A stretch of 64,000 bases of DNA from Maniola hyperantus. Taxonomy: Eukaryota > Arthropoda > Insecta > Lepidoptera > Nymphalidae. The first letter of the stretch is position 1. Every line of letters begins with the position of its first letter. This document shows positions 22,601-33,563 of the stretch, one piece after another. Position numbers and translations under genes: made by a program. The notes under the pieces were generated by a model that was given only the letters and a program-made list of their open reading frames with translations, searched no databases and was not told the DNA's origin. The stretch is from positions 13,625,891 to 13,689,890 of the forward strand of contig NC_048546.1 in the NCBI RefSeq assembly GCF_902806685.2. Direction: 5' to 3'.

Positions 22601-25600
22601 GATAAAAGAAAATAAAATTGTACCTCGACCCAATCATAACTGGCAATCACTGTAACCATAACTTTCATATAATAAATATACATGCACAGTGTATTGTAAT
22701 ATAAATGCTGATACACACAGAATGCGCGACGTCGTGCGTTCAACGCGGCTCCTACAAGTTGCAATCATCGATCTAATAGTGTTTTATTTTAGGAACGGTC
22801 AGGAGGCGAAAATTTATGCTCTATTAAAAAAAAATTGGAATTCGGTTTCAAGAATCATGTCGTCAATTTAAAGAAAATAAAAATGCATTCTAAGATTTGC
22901 AAGAAATATTGTAAGAAATAAATGTTGTGAAACAGTTTCTAAAATAAACAGGAAGAGCTAGGTTTACGACTTTGCAAATTAGTCGCCCAACTCTCTCTCA
23001 TACTCTGTTACAATTTCATAATAGCTCTGTAAAATTGCGATTTTTTTTTCCACGTACGTTCAATCTAAAATCGACGGCATGACCACTTAGAAAAATATCT
23101 CAAATAAAACTTCCGCGGACCGATGCCAAAAAGTAGCACCAGGTTTTTTGTTAGGGGACTAATTTAGTCAGGGAGGATCAGCTTGTAGATCGATAAATGA
23201 CTCTCTGAAAATATTCAAGGGTACTTTACTCCTGATGCCAACTGTACAATGTACATTATTACGTCTTGCCGAGTGATTTCCGTCGCGCTTTCTGTGTGTC
23301 TCAGGCTTAAAGTACAGCCATTCGTTCAGTTCACTCAAATCCATCCACTAACTAACGACTCATAACATTCCGCACACTGCTTCCGTTTGGTTATTTCAAG
23401 GCATTTGGGACACTTTTTTTTTTAAATTGCGTTGATATTTTTTTCGATACAGAATAATCATTGATTTGGGTCCTACATTGGGTCTTAACAGTTTAAAAGT
23501 ACGAATTCTCTTTCAAAATAAAAAAACCGGCCAAGTGCGAGTCAGACTCACGCACTGAGGGTTCCGTATTACAATCGTATTTTATCGACATTTTGCATGA
23601 TAAATCAAAAACTATTATACCTAAAAATAAATAAAAATCTGTTTTAGAAGGTACAAGTGAAGCCCTTTCATATTATGATACCCCACTTGATATAGTTATC
23701 TTACTTCGAATATTGAAAATACTAATTATTAGCTTGACCGCAATTTTTTTTTTGGGTGATGTGACCACCGATTCACGGTTTTCAGATTTTTCCCCTAAAG
23801 CCAGCTATAAAACTCATCTACCTGCCAAATTTCATGATTCTAGGTCAACGGGAAGTACCCTGTAGGTTTTTTGACAGACAGACATACAAATAAGTGATCC
23901 TATAAGGGTTCCGTTTTTCCTTTTGAGATACAGAACCCTAAAAAAGATATTGTAAAAGCTCATACATTCGTATTTTGAAAATTGAAGACAAATTGGTATG
24001 CTTGTGTCACACATAGCACATAGTGCCACAGACAGTGGCGTGCACAGGGTTTGAAGCCAGGGTAGGCATTAGTTAGGGGAACCTGTTTACTGGCAGGTCA
24101 TAATGTAAAATTTGCATTGAGCTATTACAACTGGGGTAAGCAGTGCATTTATGCCTCTATGACCTGCACGCCACTGGCCCAGACTACATAGATACTATGG
24201 ACGGGGTTCACTGGTTCGTGCGAACACGAACCAGTCACGGGCTAGTCAGTAGCAAAGTGCGTATGCCAAAATAATGCGTATGGGAAAACGCCAGTGTGAA
24301 ACCAGCGTACAACCAAACGTCCGCGTGTCGGTACATCGCGTCAAACAGAGTGAGGTAAGGTGGGCGATAGATACGTACATGTCTATATATCCGTCGCACT
24401 ATGCCTACCTTGCTACTCGGCCCCGCGGCGCCGCGGGGGGGAGGGGGGGCCGCGGCCGGCGTCCTGGCGCCGCGCAAGGGCGCGCTGCGCACCTTTTTGC
24501 TTGGCGTCGGTTCGCTTTTCTGCGGACAATCTTGGACTTGAAAATGGACGTCATTTTTGTTCACCCTTCGACGCCCATAATGGTACTGATTCTGAGCACA
24601 ACCTAATGTTAGAGTATTCGCATCCTCTTCTTACTAATGTAATATGAAAAGGACAGACGCAGTTTGACAGTTTTAAATTTTATTTTTAGATGGAATAACC
24701 CGTGATTTTAGCGCACAGTCGCGAGCCTACTGTTTAAATTTGTAACGTGCACTAAAATTTAGAGTCTTTAAATGTAAAGTTCATGTTCTGTCCCTTTTTA
24801 GCATTGTTAAAAAGAAAAGGATGCAGATACTCTAAATTTAGTTTAGAGAAAGACAACGGAATCGGTGCCAATATGGATTTTTTGAATATACCGCCACCAT
24901 CTTTATCCCCTTCTCATTCTGAGAGGAGACCCGTGCTCAGTAGTGGACCGGCGATGGGTTGATCATGATGATCGCCACCATCTTTAAATTGAGAATTGAT
25001 CTCATTTTCATAAACAGCACCCCAAAATTCCTTGCGTCTACACACCTACCACCAATATTCAAAATGTGCGTGTTTTCGATGTGCACATAAAAAGGGGAAC
25101 TGTAAATTTAAAAAATGTGAATCCGCCATCTGAAAATGGAGGTCATTTTCGTAATCATTACACCGAAAATCTCGAATGTACAAATCAAAAATCAACTCCT
25201 ACATTTTACTGTTTTCTTACACCAGCAAAGAACTTCATTAATAAAAATGCATGTAATTGTGTGTATATTCGTCGGTGTGTGTGTGTGTGTGTGTATGAGT
25301 ACATACCGCAGTGTCGTTGACTTCTGCTTTGGGCGAGGATTTGGAGCTGTTCCGTTTGCGGGTCGCCTTCTTCTCCAGTTGCGACTCGTCTTTGTAAAGC
25401 GAGAGGTCCACTGTAACAGATTTTTTATTAAATAAAAAAAGGTAACAAGCAACAACAGTACCTTCTCTATTAATTCATCATCATGATCAACCGATAGACG
25501 TCCTCTGCTGGACATAGGCCTCTTGTAGGGACTTCCACACGCCACGGTCTTGCGCCGCATGAATCCAGCGGCTCCCTGGGACTTGTTTGATGTCGTCCCT

Positions 25601-28600
25601 CCTACCTAGTGGGGTCCACCTAGTGGGGGGCCTTTCAACGCTGCGTCTTCCGGTGCGAGGTCGCCATTCCAGCACCTTGGGACCCCAACGTCTATCAGTT
25701 TTACGAACTATGTGCCCTGCCCATTACCACTTCAGCTTCGCAATCCGTTGAGCTATGTCGGTTACTCTAGTTCTCCTACGGATCTCCTCATTTCTGATTT
25801 GATCATGTAGAGAAAGTCAGAGCATAACTTTCTCTATCATTGGTAAAAAGGATAGTTAGTCCAGTTACAAAGTAAAAACTTAACTGTTGTATAAAAAGCC
25901 ACAAATATACAAAAGGCCCAGACCAATGTGTTCACACATTGGTCTGGGCCTTTTGTATATTTGTGCCTGTATAATCTATAAACACTGAGCTCTACTTATA
26001 CAAGTACAGTTCTTGCAATTCACGAAGACGAGTGAACTTTACTTGTGGTTACGTCGTATACAGACATTACGTACGTGTGCGTGCATATCGGACCAATCAG
26101 TCGCGAGCAAGCGCTGTCAAACGCACACATTTATTGTACCTTCCGTATACCGATACGACTTAAACACAAGCATGAGTCACTCGCCTTCGTGAAATGCAAG
26201 AACTATACCTGCGATTGGCGACCTGTTTTTGAAGCAGTAGACCTGCAGTATGGACTAAGCTCGCGCGCGCTCGCCCGCCTTCAATATCTGCGCGCCACCG
26301 CTCGCGCGTCGCAACGACAGTGTTGTTAGAGAAGTCAATAACTTACATCCGTCGGGGTGTTCCTCTGTAAGCTGCAGACAGTTGGCTCCGCTCTGCTCGG
26401 CGCGCAACGCTCGCTGCAGTATGGACTGAGCTCGCGCGCGCTCGCCTGCCTTCAGTATCTGCGCGCCGCCGCTCGCGCGTTGCAACGACAGTGTTGTTAG
26501 AACACACTCCATGTCTACAACAAACAATTATTGGTAACTAAAAGACCAATATCAGATCTCTATACCAAAGAGATGATACCGGCGAGTGTGTCGCTACTTC
26601 ATCCACGTGGACTTAGGTTTTATGACTCCCGAGGGAACTCTTTGATTTTCCGGAACAAAAGACCTGTCTGCTCTCGGGATGCAAGGTATATTTGCGTCAA
26701 AATCGCGCATGGGCCGTGAGAAGCTAACAGATAGACAAACACTGATATTAGGATCATAGAATATTATTAAAATTACATACACCAGTCTCGGGTTTTATCT
26801 AGTGCTTTGGTCTAAAAGTGTGGTGTAAAATGTTCACTTTTCATTAAGTCGAAATTAAATGAAAAAAAAAATACGAACTACATGCCACGATTCCGTGTAG
26901 TTAAAAATCGTTATCGTTTTCGATCGCTCAATATACACGCTGAAATCGTAATGGTTGTTTTCCCGAAGCGAAATGATTTTGTCATGGTATCACAATCGAT
27001 TTATAAATATAATATTATAAAAAAATATTAGAGTCAAAAATGGCAAATTTACAATCGTAAAAAACAAAACTCGAATGAGACCTCGAACCAATAGTAGTCC
27101 CGCGTGAGTGCAGACTAGTTTATGCCGTATCACTACGAGCTTATTTTGCTCTAAACTTCTAACAGCGCGGTTCGAGTGGATGTACCTACCTATCATTCAC
27201 GTTGTCTAGTGAATTACTATTGTTTCTCACATTTTCGAATTGATGCCTTTTTTTCAATTACATATTTCAAAACAAAAACATTTTTTTAAAAATTTCAGCG
27301 TGTATATGATACCTGTGACGTCATAGAAGTCAGGCTTATACGTTTCCCCCTTGGAGTCCGCCTTGTCCTGTGAGAGCCAGCGAATCTTGATCTTGCGCGT
27401 AGAGCGGTATACATTCTGTACGGCTTGGCACACGTAAAACCCGCCCTCCGCGTTGCGGACTGCTAAGTATTCGTTTCTGGGAACAAGCAATCGTAGTTAA
27501 AAAAACTTTTTAAACACGACTGCCCTGCCAAAAATTTAACTAAAAATTAAAAAAATTCAAGCTAACAGCCGCCATATTGATTTTTTTTTCAAAAAGCTAC
27601 AGCCAGTCGGCATGATGTAAGGATTCTAACGATGCCCCATACATCCAAATCTGTTCAGGCATTTTGAATGCGGGCATTCAGAATCGGCGCAAAAAATAAT
27701 TGTGACTTTGTATGGCAGACCTTATCTAGCAATAGCATACCTGCTTGTATTTATGTCCATATCTGTGGTTTGAGCTGTCACTGTCAACAGTTTTTCAGCA
27801 TTTATTCGGCCGCGCATTGGTTCGTTAAGTCAATCTTTCGTGTCACGGGCACCTTAGCTAGCTACTTGACTTACTAGTACTTCTCTAGAGAACAACTTAC
27901 TTGTAGAAGACGATGAGCTTATCATCGTTAGGCTTAGTGGGGGTGGCGCGACCAGCCGACGCGGACAGTTTCGTGGCCATCGCGAGCTCAGGTGTGGGCG
28001 ACTGGTACAGCTGCACCTGTAATACAACATGCAGACATTTGGGGTTGAAATTGATGACTTCTGTAGGCGACGCGTGTGATCTGCATATCCTTTTTATTTA
28101 GAACAATAAAGAAAAGGCTCAGAGAAAAATGTACTTCATAGAACCCAATGTGCAGCGGCCTTTGCCAACAGTTCATCCGACATGCGCGTAACATGTCCTA
28201 TCTAAATAAATCAAAACAATCTGACTATCAACTGACTGATCTATCAACGCACAGCTCAAGCTACTGGACGGATCGGGCTGAAATTTGGCATGCAGATAGG
28301 TATTATGACGTATCCGCTAAGAAAGGATTTTTGAAAATTCAACCATTAAGGGTGTGAAATAGGGGTTTGAAATTTGTGTAGTCCACGCTGACGAAGTCGC
28401 GAGCATAAGCTAGTAGGTAGTTTATATAAAAAGAAAAGTCTTAACTTACTGACTGACTCTTGGACCTAGAAAGCTGAAATTGCACAGAGGTTCCCTTTAT
28501 AATGTAGACAAGGAATAATACCTGATTTTTCACCCGGATGAAGTCGCGGGCATAAGCTAGTAAAAATAAATGTGTACTGCCTAAGTAGTATAAATGAGTT

Positions 28601-31160
28601 GACTTTTTATGACTCAACATGTGTTTTTATATAATGAATCTTATTCTCTAGACAATAAGAGACTACAAATCTCAGCACGATTTCACATCGTAAAACGCAA
28701 AAGCATTTGCGTAAAGATGCCGTAAAGGCGCTAACATACTGTACTATCTCTTTTATGAGTGACACATTTTGTTTTATATATAAAAAAATCCGGTCAAGTG
28801 CGAGTCGGACTCGCACACGAAATAACACTTTTAATTTTTTTAGGGTTCCGTACCTCAAACCGGACACCGCCGAATTTCTTGTTGGTTCTTCTCGGTAGGA
28901 TCGGCATTCCGAACCAGTGGTAAATTACTAGTAAATTAGTGGTAGTTTACTACCTGACTATTCATAAGCACTTGTAAAAAGTTTACTTGAATAAATCATA
29001 TTCTATTCTATTCTATTCAAAAGGAAAAACGGAAGCCTTATAGGATCACTTTGTTGTATGTCTGTTTGTCAAGAAACCTACAGGGTACTTCGGCAGGTAG
29101 GTAGGTCTTATGGCAGACATAAGGGGTAAAATCTGAAAACCGTGAATTTGTGGTTACATCACACAAAAAAAATTAAATTGTGGTCATGACCAGACCTGCT
29201 GGCATGTGATGATGCAACCTAAGTTGGAGTGTGCTTGCCTAGAAGATGACTATTCATTCTTGACATGAAGGTGTCAATTTAAAAAGTACCTACATGTAAT
29301 AAATTTAAAGTACTAATTGAATCTAAAATTGGGTATTTGACTCCCAATTTTTTTATTACTTTATTATAAACTAGGATAAAAATAATGATGTAAACAGAAT
29401 AAACTAATTAAATTGATCAAATAACATTTAAATATTTCTAATTAGACAGATGGGAGGATGACCTGCCAAAGGGTTGGCGCGGACTAGCGTTAGATAGGAA
29501 AAAATGGAGAAGTCTAGAGGAGGCCTATGTCCAAAGAGGACAACCTGAACTGTAAACTGCTGGTGTTACTAATTTTTTTTAGAATAAATTATGTAGGATA
29601 GGATAATTAAATAATAGGAAATAAGAAATTAGTAATACGTTTAGTTAGTAATATAAGATGTAAAACTAGTGAATCAGTGAATAAAGGCTATTTTATTTAT
29701 TTTATTTAATTAGACAGAGATAACGATATAGCATTTGGACATCACACCTTACTAATGCCATAGTAGCTTCGTGCAGTTTCATACAAATTTTCGTTTTGCG
29801 AGAAAGGAATAGAAGACCCTCCCACTCCAAAATTAAAATGCTTTACTTACTACGTACTTTGTAAATCTTTGTTGGATTTTAATATTTTTTTCAGTGTACG
29901 TCATTATTTTTATCCTAGTTTATAATAAAGTAATAATATTTATCAAATTCAAAGGTAGGAAAATACCCATTTGTTAGTTACCTTAGTCCTATTCCTTTTA
30001 GTTCTTATGTCTGGAGTCCCAGCATCCTCCGCAGATTTCTTAGATGGAGTAGCTCCATCAAGCTTCTCGGACACTTGCCGTCTTTTCCTCATCGGAGGAG
30101 TCACAGTGGCCAACTTCAATGTGGACTTTGGAGTTACTTTCACTTCCGCTTTTGATAGAACTTTAGTCTCTGGTTTCTTTTCTACTACCGGTACATCTTT
30201 AGCCGGTACTGGTTTTTCTGGTTCTTCTTTCTTAGGTAGGTCGCCATCTTTTGGCTTTTCTGGTTCTGTTTTGTCAGTTTTCTGGGCCTGTGGTTCTACA
30301 ACTGCTGGGTTTTTGGGTTTTTCAACAACTTCATCAACCTTTTCTTTTGCTACTGAAGGTTCCGGTTTTGCACTCGCCTCTGCTTCTTTCGGTGGAGAGG
30401 ATGGCTTTTCCTGACTCTGATTGTCGTTAGCCGACTCCGGGACTGGCTTGCTGTCACTCTGGGAGGGTGCAACGTCGGCAGCGGGGGCGGGTTTAAGCTC
30501 AGTAGGTTTTGATGGGGATTTTTCGGGTGGTTCGTTCGCTGTAGCTACTTTAGGCTGTGCGGGGCCGTCTGTTTGACTGACAGGTACACTGGCTTCAGGT
30601 TTCTGTGGAGTGGGTGGTGTGCTGGCGGGCTTTTCAGGCGGCTTAGGCACACTGGGTGATGTCTTGGGGATGTCCGGTTTGTCCTGCTTGGGCTCCGGGT
30701 GCTGCGGCTTGAGCGGCGCGGCCGCGGCCGGCTTGGGGCAGTCGACGGTCCCGTTGGCGGGCCCGGGTTCATCTTTCTTGTCGGGTGCGCGAGTGAGAGC
30801 CAAAGGCTGCACGAGGCTGAGCGCGCTGGGCCCGACGCCCTTGGGGCTGGGCTGGGCGGGCGCGGCGGGCAGTAGCGACAGGTTGCCGTGGTGACTCATG
30901 TTCTGCGCCATCTGTGCCATGTTCGCGGAGACGGGGGCCATGGAGGGCGGAGGCGCGGCGGGCGCGAGCGGCGCGTGCAGTGCGTGTTGTGACAGGTTCT
31001 GCACGGACAGACTGTTACCGGGCGGGTGCACCGAGTTGGCGCCCTGCGGGAGCCCTACTGCGTGATTGGCACTCGCGACGTTGCCCTTCGCGGGACTCGC
31101 CTGCCCGCCGGGCTGCGGCACCCCTGGTTGGGGCAGCACTGGTTTTAAAGCAGAGTTCAT
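19641..31160 (-). CDS. Uncharacterised basic, Pro/Lys-rich protein, eight coding exons
   Basis: Exons in order of transcription: 31160-29982, 28016-27901, 27476-27313, 26514-26347, 25410-25307, 24519-24409, 20261-20141 and 19723-19641. All borders are GT-AG and all phases agree, giving 681 aa. Residues 1-393 are low complexity: Ala/Pro/Gln-rich at first, then Pro/Lys/Glu-rich, with basic clusters (MRKRRQ, TKRNRTK) that look like nuclear localisation signals. Residues about 424-545 are the compact, least biased part (LIVFYKNEYLAVRNAEGG, KIKIRWLS, YKPDFYDVTDMECVLTTL). Its alternating beta-like pattern suggests a small Tudor/BAH-like barrel, but this is speculation. The tail is basic (TPRKGRRAAK, TSRTRRPVKK). 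I do not recognise the family. A chromatin or nuclear role is inferred from composition only. The last splice is less certain: if it is not used, translation stops at 20135-20133 after ...AAKGS. Confidence 0.85.
19772..19905 (+). mobile_element. RTE-like LINE 3' fragment in the last intron of the eight-exon gene
   Basis: Reads 'ttggaagaccccccactggg' to 'ctattggttgacgatgatg'. It is a decayed copy of the LINE tail, antisense to the host gene. Confidence 0.65.
20345..20965. repeat. Decayed, split MITE family F-like palindrome
   Basis: Family F-like arms are found at about 20375-20450 ('ataatctctaaaattcacag') and 20860-20960 ('gtttagagattgtgta'). They are separated by ~400 bases that contain another inverted pair ('tcccatacaaataatagag' near 20668 and 'tatttgtatgggattatg' near 20826). 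This suggests nested insertions. Confidence 0.5.
21087..21349. mobile_element. MITE with 'acagggtg' terminal inverted repeats
   Basis: The left end 'tatacagggtgtaaccagaa' matches the inverted right end 'tatacggggtggaaccagaa'. The element interrupts a family C repeat, which resumes at 21351. Confidence 0.7.
21635..21830 (-). repeat. Dispersed repeat family I, minus orientation
   Basis: Contains 'gaaatcggttcagccgttct' and ends 'cattttta tattatagaag'-like. It is a reversed relative of the copy in RpL26 intron 1. Confidence 0.6.
21831..23520. other. AT-rich part of the long intron of the eight-exon gene
   Basis: Between exons 24519-24409 and 20261-20141. No coding segment or known repeat was recognised. 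Short frames here are AT-rich shadows. Confidence 0.4.
23521..23945 (+). repeat. Dispersed repeat family C copy
   Basis: Starts 'aaccggccaagtgcgagtc' and ends with 'gggttccgtttttccttttg'. The interior has the 'ttctaggtcaacgggaagta' block of this family. Confidence 0.7.
24033..24176. mobile_element. hAT-like MITE
   Basis: Perfect 12-bp terminal inverted repeats CAGTGGCGTGCA, at 24033-24044 and reversed at 24165-24176. The flanks gccacaga and gcccaga agree except for one deleted base, compatible with an 8-bp target duplication typical of hAT elements. Confidence 0.65.
24893..24978 (+). mobile_element. SINE-like family D, 3' part
   Basis: Carries 'ccttctcattctgagaggag' and 'gcgatgggttgatcatgatg'. 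The 5' part is missing. Confidence 0.6.
25274..25296. repeat. (GT)n microsatellite beside a splice donor
   Basis: About ten GT units lie some 10 bases into the intron after the exon 25410-25307 of the eight-exon gene. On the transcribed strand this is a (CA)n tract, a motif known to influence splicing. An effect here is only a possibility. Confidence 0.7.
25477..25810 (-). mobile_element. RTE-like LINE 3' fragment, longer copy
   Basis: The minus-strand frames give VLEWRPRTGRRSVERPPTRW and then ...WIHAAQDRGVWKSLQEAYV... The upstream (right-hand) part has the 'cggatctcctcatttctgat' piece that encodes the NEEIRRRT region in other copies. Several frameshifts are present. Confidence 0.7.
25900..25965. 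repeat. Perfect 66-base inverted repeat
   Basis: The 32-base arms (25900-25931 and 25934-25965) are exactly complementary around the dinucleotide TC. It lies in the intron between exons 26514-26347 and 25410-25307. See the findings. Confidence 0.9.
26243..26330 (-). pseudogene. Duplicated piece of exon 4 in the adjacent intron
   Basis: 88 bases match 26414-26501 (inside exon 26514-26347) at 83 positions, and all five differences are transitions. One change turns a CAG codon into TAG. The copy lies 16 bases beyond the exon's donor and has no good splice borders, so it should be intronic debris, not an alternative exon. Confidence 0.85.
28229..28414 (+). repeat. Dispersed repeat family B copy
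   Basis: From 'caactgactgatctatcaac' to 'cgcgagcataagctagta'. A related short end ('gcgggcataagctagta') follows at 28535-28560 after another (gact)n start, suggesting a second, internally deleted copy. Confidence 0.7.
28787..29175 (+). repeat. Family C repeat, apparently interrupted
   Basis: The start is at 28790 ('ccggtcaagtgcgagtcgga'). The other half reads in reverse order from about 29010 ('aaaggaaaaacggaagcc') to 29175. Between them is ~150 bases ending in repeated 'ttctattcta'. Confidence 0.55.
29327..29972. mobile_element. MITE family H copy carrying a nested LINE insertion
   Basis: The ends are 'aattgggtatttgactccc' and the inverse of 'atgggtattttcctac'. The interior matches the copy at 12721-13098 except for the inserted 29451-29706 segment. 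Its right end is within about ten bases of the splice donor of exon 1 of the eight-exon gene. Confidence 0.8.
29451..29706 (+). mobile_element. LINE 3' end nested in MITE H, with 12-bp target duplication
   Basis: It is flanked by TAATTAGACAGA on both sides (29439-29450 and 29707-29718). The start encodes a short protein tail (DDLPKGWRGLALDRKKWRSL, then EEAYVQRGQPEL and a stop). It then has AATAAA and ends in a (TTTA)n tail, all expected of an RT-primed insertion. Confidence 0.8.
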
Positions 31161-31588
31161 ATCAACTAAAACTCACTCTCGCCGCGACGAAAGCTGAAAC
31201 ATAAAGGTAGACTTATCGTATTTACGCTGTTGCCGCGAGTCGGAGCGCCGAGGTGTCTTTGACCCAAAACAATAATTCATACATAATCTTGTCTATGTAT
31301 ATAGGCGTACGCGCGCAAGAACGCCGCCGAGACGACTCTCCTCGCTTTTAGGAACTTTTCCCCTCCGAACGACGCTGTATGAGTAAGATATGATGGTCAA
31401 AAGTTACCACTAGCGGATTCGTCGATGAACGCTCATGAAATTGGTGAGTAGCGAGCGCCGCCGTGGAGATAGCCGCAAAAAATATGCGTTGCTATAACTA
31501 AGAAACTTCCGCAAGACGGGACCCCGCCGTCGGCACCGATTGGAAAGATGTTATGATGCAGTCATCGAACGACGCATACGAACAGTTG
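31161..31588. promoter_or_regulatory. 5' region of the eight-exon gene
   Basis: On the minus strand an acceptor-like ATGTTTCAG lies about 35 bases before the start codon, so a 5' UTR intron is possible. The next ~350 bases are CpG-rich and hold no other gene. PBDC1 lies beyond in head-to-head orientation. No core promoter motif is placed. Confidence 0.4.
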
Positions 31589-32671
31589 ACCTCACACGCG
31601 GCACAGTAATTCCATGGTTAACGCTTTTGATCACGAATTATCACACACCGAATTCACAAAAAGTCATCGAAATCTTTCAACAAGTAATAATGCACAATAG
31701 TTTAGAGATGGCGTCGGCCCAACGCGCATGCGCCACCCTCTTTTTCTCTCCTCCAATCAAGTCATAGATTTGCACGGAGTTAAAACGAGTTTACCCGAGA
31801 TGGTCCGAGGATATATTCTTTCTTGCTCATGTTCTAGACGATCTTTGTATTGCTTTCTCGATTGCTGACAGTTGCGTACAATATAAAAAATTAGATTTGG
31901 AGGGAATATTTTTTTTAATTATTAATTGGAATGTACCTACCTACTTTGTGCAAAAAATTGATAAATATATTTTAGTACTATTTGGTAACTTCAAGTTTTA
32001 TTATTTAAATATTTAAAGCCACATTTAAAGCTATGTAACGAGTAGGTATTTATTCGTGGTTTTAAAACAGAGGAATTATAGGTGCTTAATAAACAGTGGG
32101 GCCGATTCTCTAGTACACAATCTCTAAACTAAACTAAATTAACAGGTTTAAATCTAGTGCTTTCCTTTTCCGCAAGCAACACTATGAAAGGGATAGCAAT
32201 AGATTTAGACGTGATATTTTAGTTTAGTTTAGAGATAGTGTACAAAGGAATTAGCCACATTGATAAATTTTATTTCTTGAGCGTAGCGAAAAAATTCCAA
32301 GCTATGTTCTAACCATAGAGCCAAATCAATCCTCAAATCGTGCTCAAATCAATCCGATAATTTTCCCATCGTCCCATAAAAATTATAATATAACTAGTTA
32401 ATTAGGTGGTTTAACATTTTCAAACATTTCTTCAGAGAAGCCAATACTAATGTTAATAAAGTACGAAACATATTATTTAATACCTAATCTAGCTGATTAA
32501 TAAATAATAAATTACTAGCTGATACCCGCGACTTCACCCGTGTGGATTTAGGTAGGTTTTAAAAATCCCGAGGGAACTCTTTGATTTTTGAATATCACGT
32601 CGATCCGTTGCGATGTGATTGAAGGACAAACAAACCAAACTTCGCATTTATAATATGGGTAACTATAGTTA

Positions 32672-33000
32672 GCCATATTATAAACGCCTAAAGACGAAAG
32701 TCTTTAATGAGTGTGTCCTACCAGTGATGACGTATGGCGCTGAGACGTGGACACTGACAGTTGGCCTTGTCCACAGTTCAAAGTCGCTCAGCGGGCTATG
32801 GAGCGGGCTATGTTGGGTATCTCTCTGAGGGACAAATTCGTAACGAGGAAATCCGTAGAAGAACCAGAGTGACCGGACATAGCCCAACGAAGCCAGCTGA
32901 AGTGGCATGTGGGCAGGCCACGTCTGCCGCAGAACCGATGGCCGATGGGGCAGACGTGTTCTGGAGTGGAGACCGCGTATCAGCAAGCGCAGTGTGTCTA
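32672..33000 (+). mobile_element. RTE-like LINE fragment (reverse transcriptase C-terminal region), first copy
   Basis: Encodes pieces of ...VMTYGAETWTLT... and ...NEEIRRRTRVT..., with frameshifts relative to the second copy at 35227-35560, where the frame is cleaner. Confidence 0.75.
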
Positions 33001-33383
33001 CTTTTATTTACTCTATCTACGACACTGACTTACCAAAGAGTATATTATAATCACTCCGTTTTATGACTTACCTACCAGTCACCTCTGTCCACTACAGGTG
33101 CCCAGACCAAAGAGCATATTGGTCTGTGCCAAAGAGTAAATGGAGTAAAAAAAAACGCATGAACAAAGAAAAATCGAAAAAATCAAATAACTTTATGAAA
33201 ATAAGTTATGTTGTTTTTATGTTATCAATTTTGTGCTATTTCAGTGTGATAAATAAATATGTGTGATTAAAAGTACCTACCACGTACCTACGTAATCAAC
33301 TAAGTTACGATACTTTACACAAGTACCTACCGGCTAACTTATATAAAAGTTAAACTATAGTGCTTTGGAGTATTCAGTGTAAA

Positions 33384-33563
33384 ATGGCAAGTACATACAG
33401 TTTATAGTACATAACTTTGCATAAATCATTTTTGTCATGCAGTACTATAATTTTATGTATTTCAGGACGTCCTCACGAGACCTGCCGAAGAGTTTGGCAA
33501 CGATGAGACCCTAGAACACCTGTGGCAGCGAGGGCCATGGAGCACAGTGATATTTACTTTAAC
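33384..33563 (+). pseudogene. PBDC1 5' exons, frame-broken copy (probable assembly duplicate)
   Basis: The ATG at 33384-33386 and the exon at 33466-33563 repeat 35943-36122. The exon has 98 bases instead of 99: one G is missing in the 'cacctgtgg' run, which breaks the frame. Since this copy lies in the block ending at the gap, the deletion is best read as a consensus error in an unmerged contig end. Confidence 0.85.

Noticed and set aside
24235..24647. Plus-strand 95-110-codon frames
   Set aside because: GC-rich antisense of the exon 24519-24409, which fits the minus-strand gene in phase on both sides.
26255..26335. Alternative exon made from the duplicated piece
   Set aside because: In-frame TAG and no acceptor or donor at its borders.
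29971..31204. Plus-strand frames of 94-147 codons opposite the large exon
   Set aside because: Antisense shadows of the Pro/Lys-rich exon, whose codon bias leaves the other strand open. The minus model is supported by seven further in-phase exons.
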